The notes under the pieces: model-generated
Told to the model about the DNA's origin: nothing
Database searches by the model: none
What the model saw: only the letters and a program-made list of their open reading frames with translations
Position numbers and translations under genes: made by a program
Assembly: GCF_947179115.1 (NCBI RefSeq)
Contig: NZ_CAMXCI010000001.1
Coordinates: forward strand, 806,001-870,000
DNA length: 64,000 bases
Reading direction: 5' to 3'
Source: Commensalibacter papalotli
Lineage (GTDB): Bacteria; Pseudomonadota; Alphaproteobacteria; Acetobacterales; Acetobacteraceae
Shown here: positions 27,115 to 36,646 of the stretch, piece by piece
How positions within the stretch are numbered: position 1 is the stretch's first letter
Layout of the letters: every line of letters starts with the position of its first letter

Positions 27115-28305
27115 ATGGATATAACAGCGGTCATCAATAAAAATGATAAAGCCAAAATATGGACTGCACACTTTATTCTAGCATTAGGTGGATTATTTAT
27201 TGGCACAGGTGAGTTTGCTGCAATGGGCTTGTTACCGAACATTGCACAAACATTTCATATAAATATACCTACGGCTGGATATTTAATCAGTATTTATGCA
27301 TGTGGTGTTATTGTTGGCTCTCCGCTACTGGCAATTATTGGGGCCAATATGGAGCGCAAAAAATTGCTCTGTATTTTGATTATTCTTGTTATCATTGGAA
27401 ATGGTACATCCGCGTTGGCATCAAATTTTACTATAGAAGCCATTGCACGATTTATATCAGGATTACCCCATGGTGCCTATTATGGAACTGCAGGACTGGT
27501 TGCTGCAAATTTAGTCCCGCCCCATCAACGTACACAAGCCATAGGACGTGTTATGCTAGGATTGGCGGCGGCTAATCTTGTGGGTGTTCCTTTGGTCACG
27601 TGGATGGGGCAATTATGGGGATGGCAATCTACATTTTATTTAATTAGTTTTGGTGGATTACTCTTACTATTTTTATTCCCATTCACAATACCAACCATCC
27701 AACCCAATCATAATATTTCCCCCTTACAAGAAATATCTGCTTTGAATTCAAAACAAGTATGGTTGACCTTAGCAACGGCTGCTATTGGTTTTGGTGGGAT
27801 GTTTGCTGTTTATAGCTATATTACCCCCACATTATTATATGTTACCCATCAAACAGAATTACAGGTTCCAATTTTTCTAGCTCTATGGGGCATGGGAATG
27901 GTCATCGGCAATATTATTGGTGCATGGATGGCAGATAAATCTTTAATCAAAACAATCATTGGCTTGTTAATTTGGAATGCTGTTTTTCTCGCTTTATTCT
28001 CTTTTATTGCACATTCACCTTTGTTGGTTTTGATATGTTTACTTTTAATCGGCATGGGATTTGCATTAGTTCCCGCTTTGCAAGCAAGCTTAATGGATCT
28101 CGCACCTAAAGCACAAATATTAGCCTCGGCAATGAATCATTCCGCTTTTAATCTTGCCAATGCTATTGGTGCTTGGGCAGGAGGAGTTGTTATTTCAATC
28201 GGTTTGGGATGGTCTTCTATTGGAATTGTAGGATCAGCACTTGCTATATGTGGATTAGTCATTTTTATGTTTTCTATAATGATACTTAAGAAAAGTAATA
28301 ACTAA
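27115..28305 (+). CDS. MFS drug/sugar efflux transporter (DHA1, AraJ/YdhP-like)
   Basis: The roughly 396 residues form twelve membrane helices. The conserved FIGTGEFAAMGLLPNIAQ in helix 1 and GSPLLAIIGANMERKKLL (MFS motif A) after helix 2 place it in the AraJ/YdhP/PbuE-like DHA1 group, which export sugars, purines or drugs. The GTG at 27106 is possible, but the ATG at 27115 lies 8 nt after AAGAG and is preferred. It is divergent from a LysR gene that probably controls it. It ends at a shared terminator before gltX. Confidence 0.88.
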   Translation: MDITAVINKNDKAKIWTAHFILALGGLFIGTGEFAAMGLLPNIAQTFHINIPTAGYLISIYACGVIVGSPLLAIIGANMERKKLLCILIILVIIGNGTSALASNFTIEAIARFISGLPHGAYYGTAGLVAANLVPPHQRTQAIGRVMLGLAAANLVGVPLVTWMGQLWGWQSTFYLISFGGLLLLFLFPFTIPTIQPNHNISPLQEISALNSKQVWLTLATAAIGFGGMFAVYSYITPTLLYVTHQTELQVPIFLALWGMGMVIGNIIGAWMADKSLIKTIIGLLIWNAVFLALFSFIAHSPLLVLICLLLIGMGFALVPALQASLMDLAPKAQILASAMNHSAFNLANAIGAWAGGVVISIGLGWSSIGIVGSALAICGLVIFMFSIMILKKSNN

Positions 28306-28332
28306 AATAAATACTAACAATTTATACAACAA

Positions 28333-28365
28333 AAAAAGAGCTAGGTTACTCCCCTAGCTCTTTTT
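28333..28365. terminator. Bidirectional rho-independent terminator (MFS / gltX)
   Basis: AAAAAGAGCTAGG and CCTAGCTCTTTTT form a 13-bp stem with a 7-nt loop, T-rich on both sides, between the convergent stops at 28305 and 28391. Confidence 0.92.
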
Positions 28366-28390
28366 ACTTTAACTTAATGAGCAATCACAA

Positions 28391-29731
28391 TTAACGCGAA
28401 ACTGCTTCTTGCAAGCGACGAACAACACGTTCGCGTCCCATGATCGGTAATAACCCTTTCATTTCTGGACCTTTTTCTTCGCGTGTTAATGCCATTCTTA
28501 ATGGATGAAACAATGTTTTTCCTTTACGGCCACTAACTTCTTTTAACTTAGCCGTCCATTGTCCCCATGTTTCTTCTGTCCAAGGATCTTCTGGTAAAGA
28601 ATCAAGTGCTTGTTGTAGATATTCTTTATCTTCCTCTGCGGCTTCAGGAATAATATCTTCATGTACCAAATCCCACCAATATCTTGCTTCACTTAACAAC
28701 TCAAGATTAGGGCGAACAACATTCCAGAATTCTTCTGTAATAGAAGAAGGAAGACGATCTTTGACCTCAGCAAATTCCATATTATGCAAACATTTTTTAT
28801 TTAAAATGAGCATTTGTTGAATATCAAAACGTGCTGGTGAACGTGAATAAGTTGATAAATCATAATCTTTTGCCAATTCATCAACAGATAAAAGTTGCGG
28901 ATCACGTGATGTACCTAAACGTGCAAGATAAGAAACTATTGCTTTAGCCTCCAACCCATCTTCGCGTAACTCTTTAAGAGAAACACTTCCTAGACGTTTT
29001 GAAAGTTTCCCACCATCAGCATCCATTAACAAAGGTAAATGTGCAAAATTAATGGTGTTAGGTTTGCCTATTAATGCCTCAATCAAATCAATTTGGACAC
29101 CAGTATTGGTAACATGATCTTCACCACGAATAATATGGGTAATATCCGTTTCCAAATCATCAACAACAGATGCCAATGTGTATAAAACAGTACCATCCGC
29201 TTTGATCATAATCGGATCAGAAATAGAAGTCAGCTTAACACGACATTGCCCCATAACCAAATCATCCCATCTGATTTCACGACCCGAAAGTTTAAAGCGC
29301 CAATGTGGCACTTTTCCATTAGCTTCAGCTGCTTCGCGCTGTTCAGGGGTTAATCTTAACATCGCACGATCATATAAAGGGGGTTTATTTTGGCGACGGC
29401 GTAACTCACGTTTAAAATCCAATTCCTCTTTGGTTTCAAAGCAAGGATATAAACGTCCAGATTCTTTTAACCGTTCAATCGCCATCGCATACCGATCCAT
29501 ACGATCGGATTGTTTCATATATTCATCCCAAGAAAAACCAAACCATTCCAATGCTTTGTGAATTTCACGAACATATTCCTCTTTGGAACGTTCAACATCC
29601 GTATCATCAATACGTAGCATAAACTTGCCGCCATGACGGCGAGCAAACAAAGCATTGGCAACAGCCAAACGAGCATTCCCTACATGCATTAAACCAGTAG
29701 GACTTGGGGCAAAACGTAATTTCATCTTCAA
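28391..29731 (-). CDS. gltX2: Glutamyl-tRNA synthetase, second copy (GluRS2 type)
   Basis: This 446-residue class I synthetase has the HIGH-like box in PSPTGLMHVGNAR at residues about 9-20 and the KMSKS-like box KLSKRLGSVS at about 235. It differs clearly from the second gltX product (53653-55056): shorter, with a distinct anticodon-binding part. Alphaproteobacteria commonly carry two GluRS, one charging tRNA-Glu and the other often misacylating tRNA-Gln for the GatCAB route. Which is which here cannot be told from sequence alone. It is the last gene of a leftward series starting with the DAHP synthase. Confidence 0.93.
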   Translation of the reverse strand: MKMKLRFAPSPTGLMHVGNARLAVANALFARRHGGKFMLRIDDTDVERSKEEYVREIHKALEWFGFSWDEYMKQSDRMDRYAMAIERLKESGRLYPCFETKEELDFKRELRRRQNKPPLYDRAMLRLTPEQREAAEANGKVPHWRFKLSGREIRWDDLVMGQCRVKLTSISDPIMIKADGTVLYTLASVVDDLETDITHIIRGEDHVTNTGVQIDLIEALIGKPNTINFAHLPLLMDADGGKLSKRLGSVSLKELREDGLEAKAIVSYLARLGTSRDPQLLSVDELAKDYDLSTYSRSPARFDIQQMLILNKKCLHNMEFAEVKDRLPSSITEEFWNVVRPNLELLSEARYWWDLVHEDIIPEAAEEDKEYLQQALDSLPEDPWTEETWGQWTAKLKEVSGRKGKTLFHPLRMALTREEKGPEMKGLLPIMGRERVVRRLQEAVSR

Positions 29732-29769
29732 AACTTATCGCTATTTAAATTATCTTTAAAACTCAGGGG

Positions 29770-30162
29770 TTATTCTTTATCATCTTCGGGAAATTCATCC
29801 TCGTCAACTAAACGGCGAGGATCCAATGAACGCCAATCACATTCCATGGGTGTCGATTTATTTTCAACAAAAGACATAATCTCATCAGAGGAATTCCATA
29901 TCTCGTCCTCTTTATTCATTACTTTAACATCTTCACCAAATGCAGACCAAGCATCAAAAATCTCTTGATTAGTGCCGCCAGGAATACGACAACGTTCAAC
30001 GCTTGCGCGAACATAGGCGTGGGCAAAAACAACTGCGTGCTCTTCATTGTAAAAACCATCAATAATTTCTACAACTTTATCCTCATGGTCACTGGAAAGG
30101 TCAAAAACATGAATAGTATATTCACCTTTTACATCACTCTCTTCATTTTTTTGACTATCCAA
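29770..30162 (-). CDS. Hypothetical acidic cytoplasmic protein
   Basis: I do not recognise this protein of about 130 residues. It has no signal or membrane segment and is very acidic, with a beta-alpha beginning (YTIHVFDLSSDHEDKVVEII) and the segment HAVVFAHAYVRASVERCR. It ends in an Asp/Glu tail. No ATG precedes the conserved-looking part. A TTG at 30162 lies 8 nt after AGGAG and is the best start; a TTG at 30180 lacks a ribosome site. It sits between nicotinate phosphoribosyltransferase and gltX2 on the same strand, so co-transcription is likely. Confidence 0.65.
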   Translation of the reverse strand: MDSQKNEESDVKGEYTIHVFDLSSDHEDKVVEIIDGFYNEEHAVVFAHAYVRASVERCRIPGGTNQEIFDAWSAFGEDVKVMNKEDEIWNSSDEIMSFVENKSTPMECDWRSLDPRRLVDEDEFPEDDKE

Positions 30163-30197
30163 AAACCAATCTCCTATCAAGCTTTTTATTCTTCAAA

Positions 30198-31406
30198 CTA
30201 TTCTATTCCAGAAACATATTGACGTGCAAAATTAACTAAGAATTCACGTCCTTTTTTTACCAAAGACTGTCCATTATACGCAATAATATCAGCAGTTGCA
30301 TAGGTTTCATTCCAAAGATTAGGAATAAATGATCCCGTACCAATACAATCAACAGGAGCCTTCGCCTCTGCAATCATACGACACTTAGTCACATCGAACC
30401 CAGAAGAGGCAATCAACTTGACTTTACCAAATCCTGCCTCGTTTAATCGTTCACGCATCCACCAAATGGCTGCTGCTGAAACACCAGTCCCCGTTAAGTG
30501 CGTTAATTCTTTTTCTGAACAATAACGTTGAAGCGTTTCAGGGGCATGACGCATAATTAAAGAGTATGATGTTTGTCGATTTAACCCTTCTAAAAACCGA
30601 CCACCATGCGTATCTAAACGCAACATAATTTTACCTTGTGCAGCCAACTCAGGGAAACGTTGGCAAACTGATATTCCGTCAGTTACTTCTTTACCAAAAA
30701 AATCAACCAAAACCCCTAATGTTTGGTCTGGAAATTGTTCGTGAAACATTTCAGCTGCACGAACTGTTGATCCTGCATACCCCACTAAAGCATGTGGCAT
30801 CGTACCAAAACCACTCTCTAAACCAAACAATTTAGCTGTATTAGCACTGGCTGTACCTATAAACCCTTTTGACCCACTCTTTTTTTGTGCAGCTTGCGTA
30901 CCAACCCAAGCCGCATATTCGACCATCTCTTGCATTTCATAGCCTGCACAATGACGTGCCCCCATAGCTATAAAATCAGTTTCTGGCAGCGTCTGCACCA
31001 TTTGAAATGCATTACAAGCTGCAACACAACAAGAACCCAATTTTTGTAATAAAATAGTTTCCAAAACAGCAAGCTGTTCAAAAGACCCTTTTAAATACAA
31101 AATCGGCTGCCCAGCGCCTACCCATTCCCCTTCTGGAAAAGCCACATAATAAGTCGCATTGATATTTTCTTGTTCAAAGAGTCTATCTAACCACTGTAAT
31201 GCTAAACGTGGTGCTGATAAAACTGGACGACGTAGGAATACAGCATAAACAACTTCTTTGTCCCCATAATGCTGGACGATATGTTGTGTCCTATTAAAAT
31301 AAGCATCTGTGCGTGCAGCCACCATATCAAGATCACTTGGTTGCTGAACAGCAACCAAGCCTTTAAATACCGCGTCTCGTTCTTGGTTATTATCTTTAAC
31401 AGTCAT
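30198..31406 (-). CDS. pncB: Nicotinate phosphoribosyltransferase
   Basis: The 402 residues match a bacterial nicotinate phosphoribosyltransferase, which joins nicotinate to PRPP in NAD salvage. Visible are the early DAYFNRTQHIV, the ILYLKGSFEQLAVLETILLQ strand-helix unit, FIGTASANTAKLFG, the PRPP-site pattern MLRLDTHGGRFLEGL, and SSGFDVTKCRMIAEAKAPVD with the downstream GTGSFIP phosphate loop. It lies 24 bp after the DAHP synthase gene and before the small acidic protein, in one leftward run. Confidence 0.9.
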   Translation of the reverse strand: MTVKDNNQERDAVFKGLVAVQQPSDLDMVAARTDAYFNRTQHIVQHYGDKEVVYAVFLRRPVLSAPRLALQWLDRLFEQENINATYYVAFPEGEWVGAGQPILYLKGSFEQLAVLETILLQKLGSCCVAACNAFQMVQTLPETDFIAMGARHCAGYEMQEMVEYAAWVGTQAAQKKSGSKGFIGTASANTAKLFGLESGFGTMPHALVGYAGSTVRAAEMFHEQFPDQTLGVLVDFFGKEVTDGISVCQRFPELAAQGKIMLRLDTHGGRFLEGLNRQTSYSLIMRHAPETLQRYCSEKELTHLTGTGVSAAAIWWMRERLNEAGFGKVKLIASSGFDVTKCRMIAEAKAPVDCIGTGSFIPNLWNETYATADIIAYNGQSLVKKGREFLVNFARQYVSGIE

Positions 31407-31430
31407 ACAACGCTCTTTCTAAAGCCTACA

Positions 31431-32831
31431 TTATTTACTTTTATTTGCCGCAAAGTGACGTTGAGCCAATTCTTCAGCAACTAAAAAGGCCATTTCCAAA
31501 GATTGTTCTGCATTTAAACGTGGATCACAAAATGTTTGGTAACGTTGTCCCAAATCAGCCTCTGTTAAATGATGAGCACCACCAATACATTCTGTTACAT
31601 TGGCACCAGTCATTTCAACATGAATACCACCAGGAATAGCCCCCTCGGATGCCATCACATCGAAAAATCCCATAAGTTCTGATAAAATCTCATCAAACGG
31701 ACGTGTTTTTGTACCATCACTGGTAGAGATCGTATTACCATGCATTGGATCACTTAACCAAGTTACAATTTTACCAGAAGCTTTTACAGCTTTAACAAAA
31801 GGAGGAAGCAGTTCTTTGATTTTACTTGCACCCATTCGAGCAATCAACGAAATTCGCCCAGGTTCATTCTCAGGATTTAAAATATCCAATAATTTCAACA
31901 AATCATCAATATTTGCACTTGGACCCACTTTGATCCCAATTGGGTTTTTAATCCCACGTAAAAACTCTACATGTGCCCCATTAGGTTGACGTGTTCTATC
32001 GCCAATCCACAGAAAATGTGCTGAACAATCATACCATTCACCCGACGTTGAATCTATTCTGGTTAAAGCTTGCTCATAAGGCAATAATAACGCTTCGTGT
32101 GAAGTGTAAAAATCTGTTTCTTTGATCTGAGGAGTATTATCCCCAGTCAAACCACATGCGCGCATAAATGCTAATGTTTCATCAATTTTTTCTGATAAAA
32201 CACTGTAACGTTGTGCCAAAGGAGAGCGCTCAACGAAATCCAAATTCCAACGATGCACCTCATGTAAATTTGCATATCCGCCATTTGCAAAAGCACGAAC
32301 TAAGTTTAGGGTGCCTGCTGATTGAAAATAAGCAAGCTCCATTCTTTTAGGATCTGGAATCCTGGATTCTGCGGTAAAGTCAATGCCATTAATAATGTCA
32401 CCACGATAAGACATATGGCTGATATCACCTTTGGTTTCATTATCTGAAGAACGTGGTTTTGCAAACTGTCCCGCAATTCGTCCAATTTTAACCACTGGGA
32501 CTTTGGCACCATAAGTTAAAACGATCGCCATTTGTAAAATTACACGAAATACATCACGAATAATATCTGCTGTAAATTCCTCAAATATTTCTGCGCATGG
32601 ACCACCTTGTAAAACGAAAGCTTGGCCTTGTGATGCCAAGGCTAACTGTCTCTTTAATTGGCGTGTTTCACCAGCAAACACCAAAGGAGGATATCCTTTT
32701 AATTTTTCCTCTGTACTCATCAATGCAGATTGATCAGGATATTCAGGAACATGTTTAATTGGAAAAGAACGCCAACTATCTGGCTTCCAAGAAGAATGTT
32801 TTGCTCCAGAATTCGAAGAAGTATCGCTCAT
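31431..32831 (-). CDS. aroG: Class II 3-deoxy-7-phosphoheptulonate (DAHP) synthase
   Basis: The 466 residues are a plant/actinobacterial-type class II DAHP synthase, the first step of the shikimate pathway. Motifs include PPLVFAGETRQLKRQLA, QGGPCAEIFEEF, GRIAGQFAKPRSS and RDRTRQPNGAHV-like WIGDRTRQPNGAHVEFLRG. The C-terminal end has HVEMTGANVTECIGGA with metal-binding residues. ATG 32831 is chosen over an upstream frame extension that lacks a good start; TAGGAT lies upstream. It heads the leftward run with pncB, the small acidic protein and gltX2. Confidence 0.94.
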   Translation of the reverse strand: MSDTSSNSGAKHSSWKPDSWRSFPIKHVPEYPDQSALMSTEEKLKGYPPLVFAGETRQLKRQLALASQGQAFVLQGGPCAEIFEEFTADIIRDVFRVILQMAIVLTYGAKVPVVKIGRIAGQFAKPRSSDNETKGDISHMSYRGDIINGIDFTAESRIPDPKRMELAYFQSAGTLNLVRAFANGGYANLHEVHRWNLDFVERSPLAQRYSVLSEKIDETLAFMRACGLTGDNTPQIKETDFYTSHEALLLPYEQALTRIDSTSGEWYDCSAHFLWIGDRTRQPNGAHVEFLRGIKNPIGIKVGPSANIDDLLKLLDILNPENEPGRISLIARMGASKIKELLPPFVKAVKASGKIVTWLSDPMHGNTISTSDGTKTRPFDEILSELMGFFDVMASEGAIPGGIHVEMTGANVTECIGGAHHLTEADLGQRYQTFCDPRLNAEQSLEMAFLVAEELAQRHFAANKSK

Positions 32832-33273
32832 CGGATAGATCCTAATCAAAATAAAAAGTAATAAATTCAAAATAACGCTTTATTTAATAGATACAATTAA
32901 AATTGTAACTTGATATAGCCTTAAATAGTGTATCGTATTTTTAAATTTTTCCTATAGCAAAATATATATTTTCCTTAAAAATTTTAAAATATACCTTCAA
33001 GATCTTCCTTTGATTAACCAACAAAGTTAAAAATCTAATTTTATTATTATTTTTAATATAATTATACGAATTATTCGTAATTAAGTTTTTACACACAATG
33101 GAACAATTATACCTCTGACCAAATAAAAATTTTTTTTAACTCTCATGTAAAAAGCTATAATCTGTATAAGTTGTAGTTTAACTATTGTTTTTTTTAAATT
33201 TTACTATAGATATTAAAAATCAAATTTAAAATCAAACTGATCATTTTCACTTGCATCACAAGGGTTATTGCTT
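32832..33273. other. 440-bp AT-rich divergent spacer before metQ
   Basis: This holds the promoters of the leftward aroG run and rightward metQNI. I see no SAM-riboswitch-like core and no gene. The only clear structure is a 15-nt palindrome at 33065-33079 (TACGAAT-T-ATTCGTA). Confidence 0.5.
33065..33079. promoter_or_regulatory. 15-nt palindrome, possible operator upstream of metQ
   Basis: TACGAAT and ATTCGTA flank a single T, perfect over 7+7 bases. It lies about 195 bp before the metQ start. In such AT-rich DNA chance occurrence is possible. Confidence 0.25.
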
Positions 33274-34095
33274 ATGTTTTCCGCTTTGTCTCGTCGAGCT
33301 ATACTCGCAGGTTCTGTTGCTTTTGCACTTTGCTCTTTTACAGCACTTCAGGTAAAAGCAGCTGATTCTCAGGAAAAAACCATTAAAGTTGGTGTTGTTT
33401 CTGGCCCCGAAGAAGACTTGGCCGTTGTTGCTAAGAATGTTGCCAAAACAAAAGGGCTTAACGTTCAGCTGGTAAATTTTGACGATTATAATTTACCGAA
33501 TGAAGCTTTGGTTGGCAAAGATATTGAAGCAAATGCATTTCAACATATTCCCTTTATGGATGCTCAGGTCAAAGCTCGTGGATATAAATTGGCGGTTATT
33601 GGTAAAACATGGGTTGAACCTCTAGGGTTTTATTCTCATAAGATTAAAACGATTAAAGATCTAGCTGATGGTGCAAAAATCGGTATTCCAAATGACCCAT
33701 CCAATCAAGGGCGTGCCTTAAACCTGTTGGTTAAACAAGGGTTGATTAAACTAAACAAGGATGCACCTGCTTTACCAAGCCTAGGTGATATTGCTGAGAA
33801 TCGTCATCATTATAACTTTGTAGAACTTGATGCAGCCCAACTTGCAAGATCATTGGATGATGTTGACATGGCTGCTATTAATACAAACTATGTCATTTCT
33901 GCAAAAATTGATCCTAAGTCTGTTTTGTTACAAGAAGATCGTTTACATAACCCTTATGCCAACATTCTTGTTGTCAGAAAAGGTGATGAAAACAAGCCTG
34001 AAATGAAAGAATTGGTAGAAAGCTTTCAATCTGATGCCGTTAAAAAAGCAATGGAAGACAAATACCACGGAGCCATTTTACCGGCGTGGCAATAA
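33274..34095 (+). CDS. metQ: MetQ/NlpA-family methionine-binding protein
   Basis: The roughly 273-residue protein starts with a twin-arginine-like signal (SRRAILAGS, cleavage near VKA-AD) and has no proper lipobox. It is therefore probably a soluble periplasmic protein rather than a lipoprotein like E. coli MetQ. The mature part has the NlpA pattern: IKVGVVSGPEEDLAVV, EANAFQHIPFMDAQVKARG, IGIPNDPSNQGRALNLL and AAINTNYVI. ATG 33274 is 10 nt after AAGGG; the TTG at 33268 is less likely. metN and metI follow directly. Confidence 0.93.
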   Translation: MFSALSRRAILAGSVAFALCSFTALQVKAADSQEKTIKVGVVSGPEEDLAVVAKNVAKTKGLNVQLVNFDDYNLPNEALVGKDIEANAFQHIPFMDAQVKARGYKLAVIGKTWVEPLGFYSHKIKTIKDLADGAKIGIPNDPSNQGRALNLLVKQGLIKLNKDAPALPSLGDIAENRHHYNFVELDAAQLARSLDDVDMAAINTNYVISAKIDPKSVLLQEDRLHNPYANILVVRKGDENKPEMKELVESFQSDAVKKAMEDKYHGAILPAWQ

Positions 34096-34124
34096 AATTA
34101 TTAGCATACTGACTTTTTAATAAA

Positions 34125-35180
34125 ATGACCTTACCTTCTACGACCCCTCTTGATACTCCTGTTGTTGAATTCGAAGATGTTTGCCGCAACTTTGGCAATC
34201 ATGTCGCATTATCCCACCTCTCCTTTTCTGTTAAAAAGGGAGAAATCATGGGAATTATTGGCCATTCAGGCGCAGGAAAGACAACCTTATTACGCTGTTT
34301 GGCTGGATTAGAGAGACCCGATACGGGTAAGGTCAAAATCGAAGGTAAGGATATTGCTAATCTTCCTCGTAAAGAGCTTTTGCCTTTACAACAAAGAATA
34401 GGTTTGGTTTTTCAACATTTTAATCTAATTAGCAATCAAACTGTTTTAAAAAACATTGCCCTTCCGCTGAAAATTGCAGGCATATCCAAAGAAAAACGTC
34501 TCAAAAAAGCTCAAGAGCTACTAAATCTTGTTGGACTGCCAGACAAAGCTGATAATTACCCCGCACAACTTTCAGGTGGACAAAAACAACGCGTTGGTAT
34601 CGCTAGAGCTTTGGCAGCAGACCCTGCCCTTTTGCTTTGTGATGAAGCAACTTCTGCACTTGATCCAGAAACAACACGTTCTATCATTGATTTATTATTA
34701 CAAATTAATAAACAACTAAATTTAACAATTGTATTAATTACACACGAGATGAGTGTTATCCGCCTGCTAGCAGACCAAGTGATTGTTTTACAAGGTGGAA
34801 AAATTATTGAAGAAGGTCCTGTAACCCACGTATTTTCCCATCCTAAAGCAGAAACTACCAAACAGTTGCTTACCGAAGAACAACCTTCATTACCTCAAAG
34901 TATTATCAGTCAATTACGCGATACTCCCCAAGCCAATGATTATGGCATTTTGCATGTCATTATGTTAGGTAACGTTGTTCGCAAACCTTTAATTGCTGAC
35001 TTACAAAAAGAATATTCTATTTCTGCCTCTTTATTAGAGGGAAGTATTTCTCATATTCGAGAAACTCCGATTGGAACTTCATTCCTAGCCGTACGTGCAG
35101 AGGATTGTGATAAAACCATGAAAGCATTAACCTTAATGGGTGTCGAAAGCGTCGAAAGAGTTGGGTATGTCTCTTTTTAA
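34125..35180 (+). CDS. metN: Methionine ABC transporter ATP-binding protein MetN
   Basis: The 351-residue ATPase has Walker A GHSGAGKT at 46-53, the Q-loop in GLVFQHFNLI, signature LSGGQKQRVG, and Walker B ALLLCDEATSALD. A C-terminal NIL domain (about 275-350) senses methionine for trans-inhibition. It energises MetI-mediated uptake of D/L-methionine. It lies 29 bp after metQ and overlaps metI by 14 bp. Confidence 0.96.
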   Translation: MTLPSTTPLDTPVVEFEDVCRNFGNHVALSHLSFSVKKGEIMGIIGHSGAGKTTLLRCLAGLERPDTGKVKIEGKDIANLPRKELLPLQQRIGLVFQHFNLISNQTVLKNIALPLKIAGISKEKRLKKAQELLNLVGLPDKADNYPAQLSGGQKQRVGIARALAADPALLLCDEATSALDPETTRSIIDLLLQINKQLNLTIVLITHEMSVIRLLADQVIVLQGGKIIEEGPVTHVFSHPKAETTKQLLTEEQPSLPQSIISQLRDTPQANDYGILHVIMLGNVVRKPLIADLQKEYSISASLLEGSISHIRETPIGTSFLAVRAEDCDKTMKALTLMGVESVERVGYVSF

Positions 35181-35874
35181 TATAGATCAAATTAACCAAT
35201 ATCTTAGCCATATTAGCAATATTTCCCCTTATCAGCTTGAACAGCTTTATAAAGCGATTTGGGAAACCATTGAGATGACTGTTGCCTGTGGGTTTTTAAC
35301 CCTTGTTGGTGGTCTGCCTATTGCATTATTTTTAATTATCACTGCACCAGATGGTTTAAGGCCTTCCCCTATTCCCCACCGCATTGTTAGCGTAATTATC
35401 AATATCTTCAGGTCTATTCCCTTTATCATCTTACTCGTTGCTTTGATTCCTGTTACGCGTTTTCTCGTAGGAACTGCTATTGGTACCGAAGCTGCTATTG
35501 TCCCACTTGCTATCGCTACGATTCCATATTTTACACGCATCGCTGAGGTATCATTACGAGAAGTTAACCATGGGCTGATCGAAGCTGTCAAAGCTATGGG
35601 CGGCAGCCGTATCGCCATAATTAAAGAAGTTTTATTACCAGAAGCTCTGCCTGGATTAATTTCTGGTTTTACCGTTACCATTATTTTGATTGTTGGTATT
35701 TCTGCAATGGCAGGCACGATTGGTGCAGGTGGATTGGGACGATACGCAATTCAATATGGTTATCAACAATTTAGATCTGATATAATGGCTATTGTTATTG
35801 TTCTTTTGGTCATCATGATTTCTGCAATTCAGTGGGCTGGAGATTATTTAGCCAGTAAATTTAACCATCGATAA
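35167..35874 (+). CDS. metI: Methionine ABC transporter permease MetI
   Basis: The roughly 235-residue permease has five membrane helices and the binding-protein-dependent transport motif EAVKAMGGSRIAIIKEVLLPEALPG-like EAA loop (positions about 140-165). Early residues IWETIEMTVACGFLTLVGG are typical of MetI. ATG 35167, overlapping the metN stop, is chosen; an upstream frame extension lies wholly inside metN. It completes the metQNI importer. Confidence 0.95.
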   Translation: MSLFNIDQINQYLSHISNISPYQLEQLYKAIWETIEMTVACGFLTLVGGLPIALFLIITAPDGLRPSPIPHRIVSVIINIFRSIPFIILLVALIPVTRFLVGTAIGTEAAIVPLAIATIPYFTRIAEVSLREVNHGLIEAVKAMGGSRIAIIKEVLLPEALPGLISGFTVTIILIVGISAMAGTIGAGGLGRYAIQYGYQQFRSDIMAIVIVLLVIMISAIQWAGDYLASKFNHR

Positions 35875-35934
35875 AATTCTAACTTATTGTTCCCAACATG
35901 AACATGCAAAATCAATCTAACCATAGTTTCCAGG

Positions 35935-36426
35935 TTATAAATTATAACGCTGACAAATAATCTCTTCAGTATTTAACTCTTTGAGCATACCTGTAAAAGT
36001 TGGTGCAACATAACCAATTCTCCACCATTCATTGATGATCAGTACCAAACGTATTAAAAGTTAACTCTAGATGATATAAAATATTTCCAAAACTGTTTGG
36101 TCGCAAATCAATCAACAAAGATACCTCTTGATCTCCCGATAAAGGGAGCAGCGATTTTGGTGATCTGGGGCCAGTCTCATGATTATATGGAGAGGTTTCA
36201 TAATAAAATTTCGCAGCTACTATGATTGATTTTGCAGAATTTATTAATGCCCAAATCATACCAAGTTTTGTGCCTGTTACATACTCCACTTTAAAACATA
36301 AACATTTGTTTTTAGGTGTTGGCGCAACACATGGATATTCAAGCATAATTCAGTAAAAAATGTGGCCCACCATTTTCTCTACAACCAAGCATTATAAACG
36401 ATCGAATTGATTTCTTTCAGATCCAT
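35935..36426 (-). pseudogene. Decayed gene of unknown family, at least three frame changes
   Basis: Reading leftward from an ATG at 36426 (weak AGG ribosome site), MDLKEINSIVYNAWL ends in TAG. The adjoining frame gives RENGGPHFLLNYA; the next gives LEYPCVAPTPKNKCLCFKV and continues about 100 residues (YETSPYNHETGPRSPKSLLP, LLIDLRPNSFGN) to a TGA at 36029. The frame starting inside its last codons gives RLVLIINEWWRIGYVAPTF, then GMLKELNTEEIICQRYN and TAA at 35935. The pieces follow one another without gaps and total 492 bp. This indicates one ancestral gene of about 164 codons broken by small indels. I do not recognise the family. The central piece could be mistaken for an intact 105-residue protein. 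Confidence 0.65.
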
Positions 36427-36646
36427 AATAATTTACCTACAAATAAATGTCCAGCTCGTTCAGACTATTCTTCCACGCTAACTTTTATTTTTTTTCTCAA
36501 AGTAAAATTAATATAAATCTTCGAATAAGATCATGCCATAAATAAATCATTTTGAATCTATATTTTCTTTCAAATTATATATAAAATAGATTGTAACCAT
36601 CATAGAATATACAGTTCTTACTGCTAAGAAATAAAAGGATACAAAC

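Noticed and set aside
32832..33273. SAM riboswitch upstream of metQ
   Set aside because: I looked for SAM-I/SAM-II-like conserved cores and hairpins and found none; only a short palindrome is present.
36029..36346. Intact 105-residue hypothetical protein
   Set aside because: Neighbouring frames continue the same protein on both sides, so it is one piece of a decayed gene rather than a complete one.
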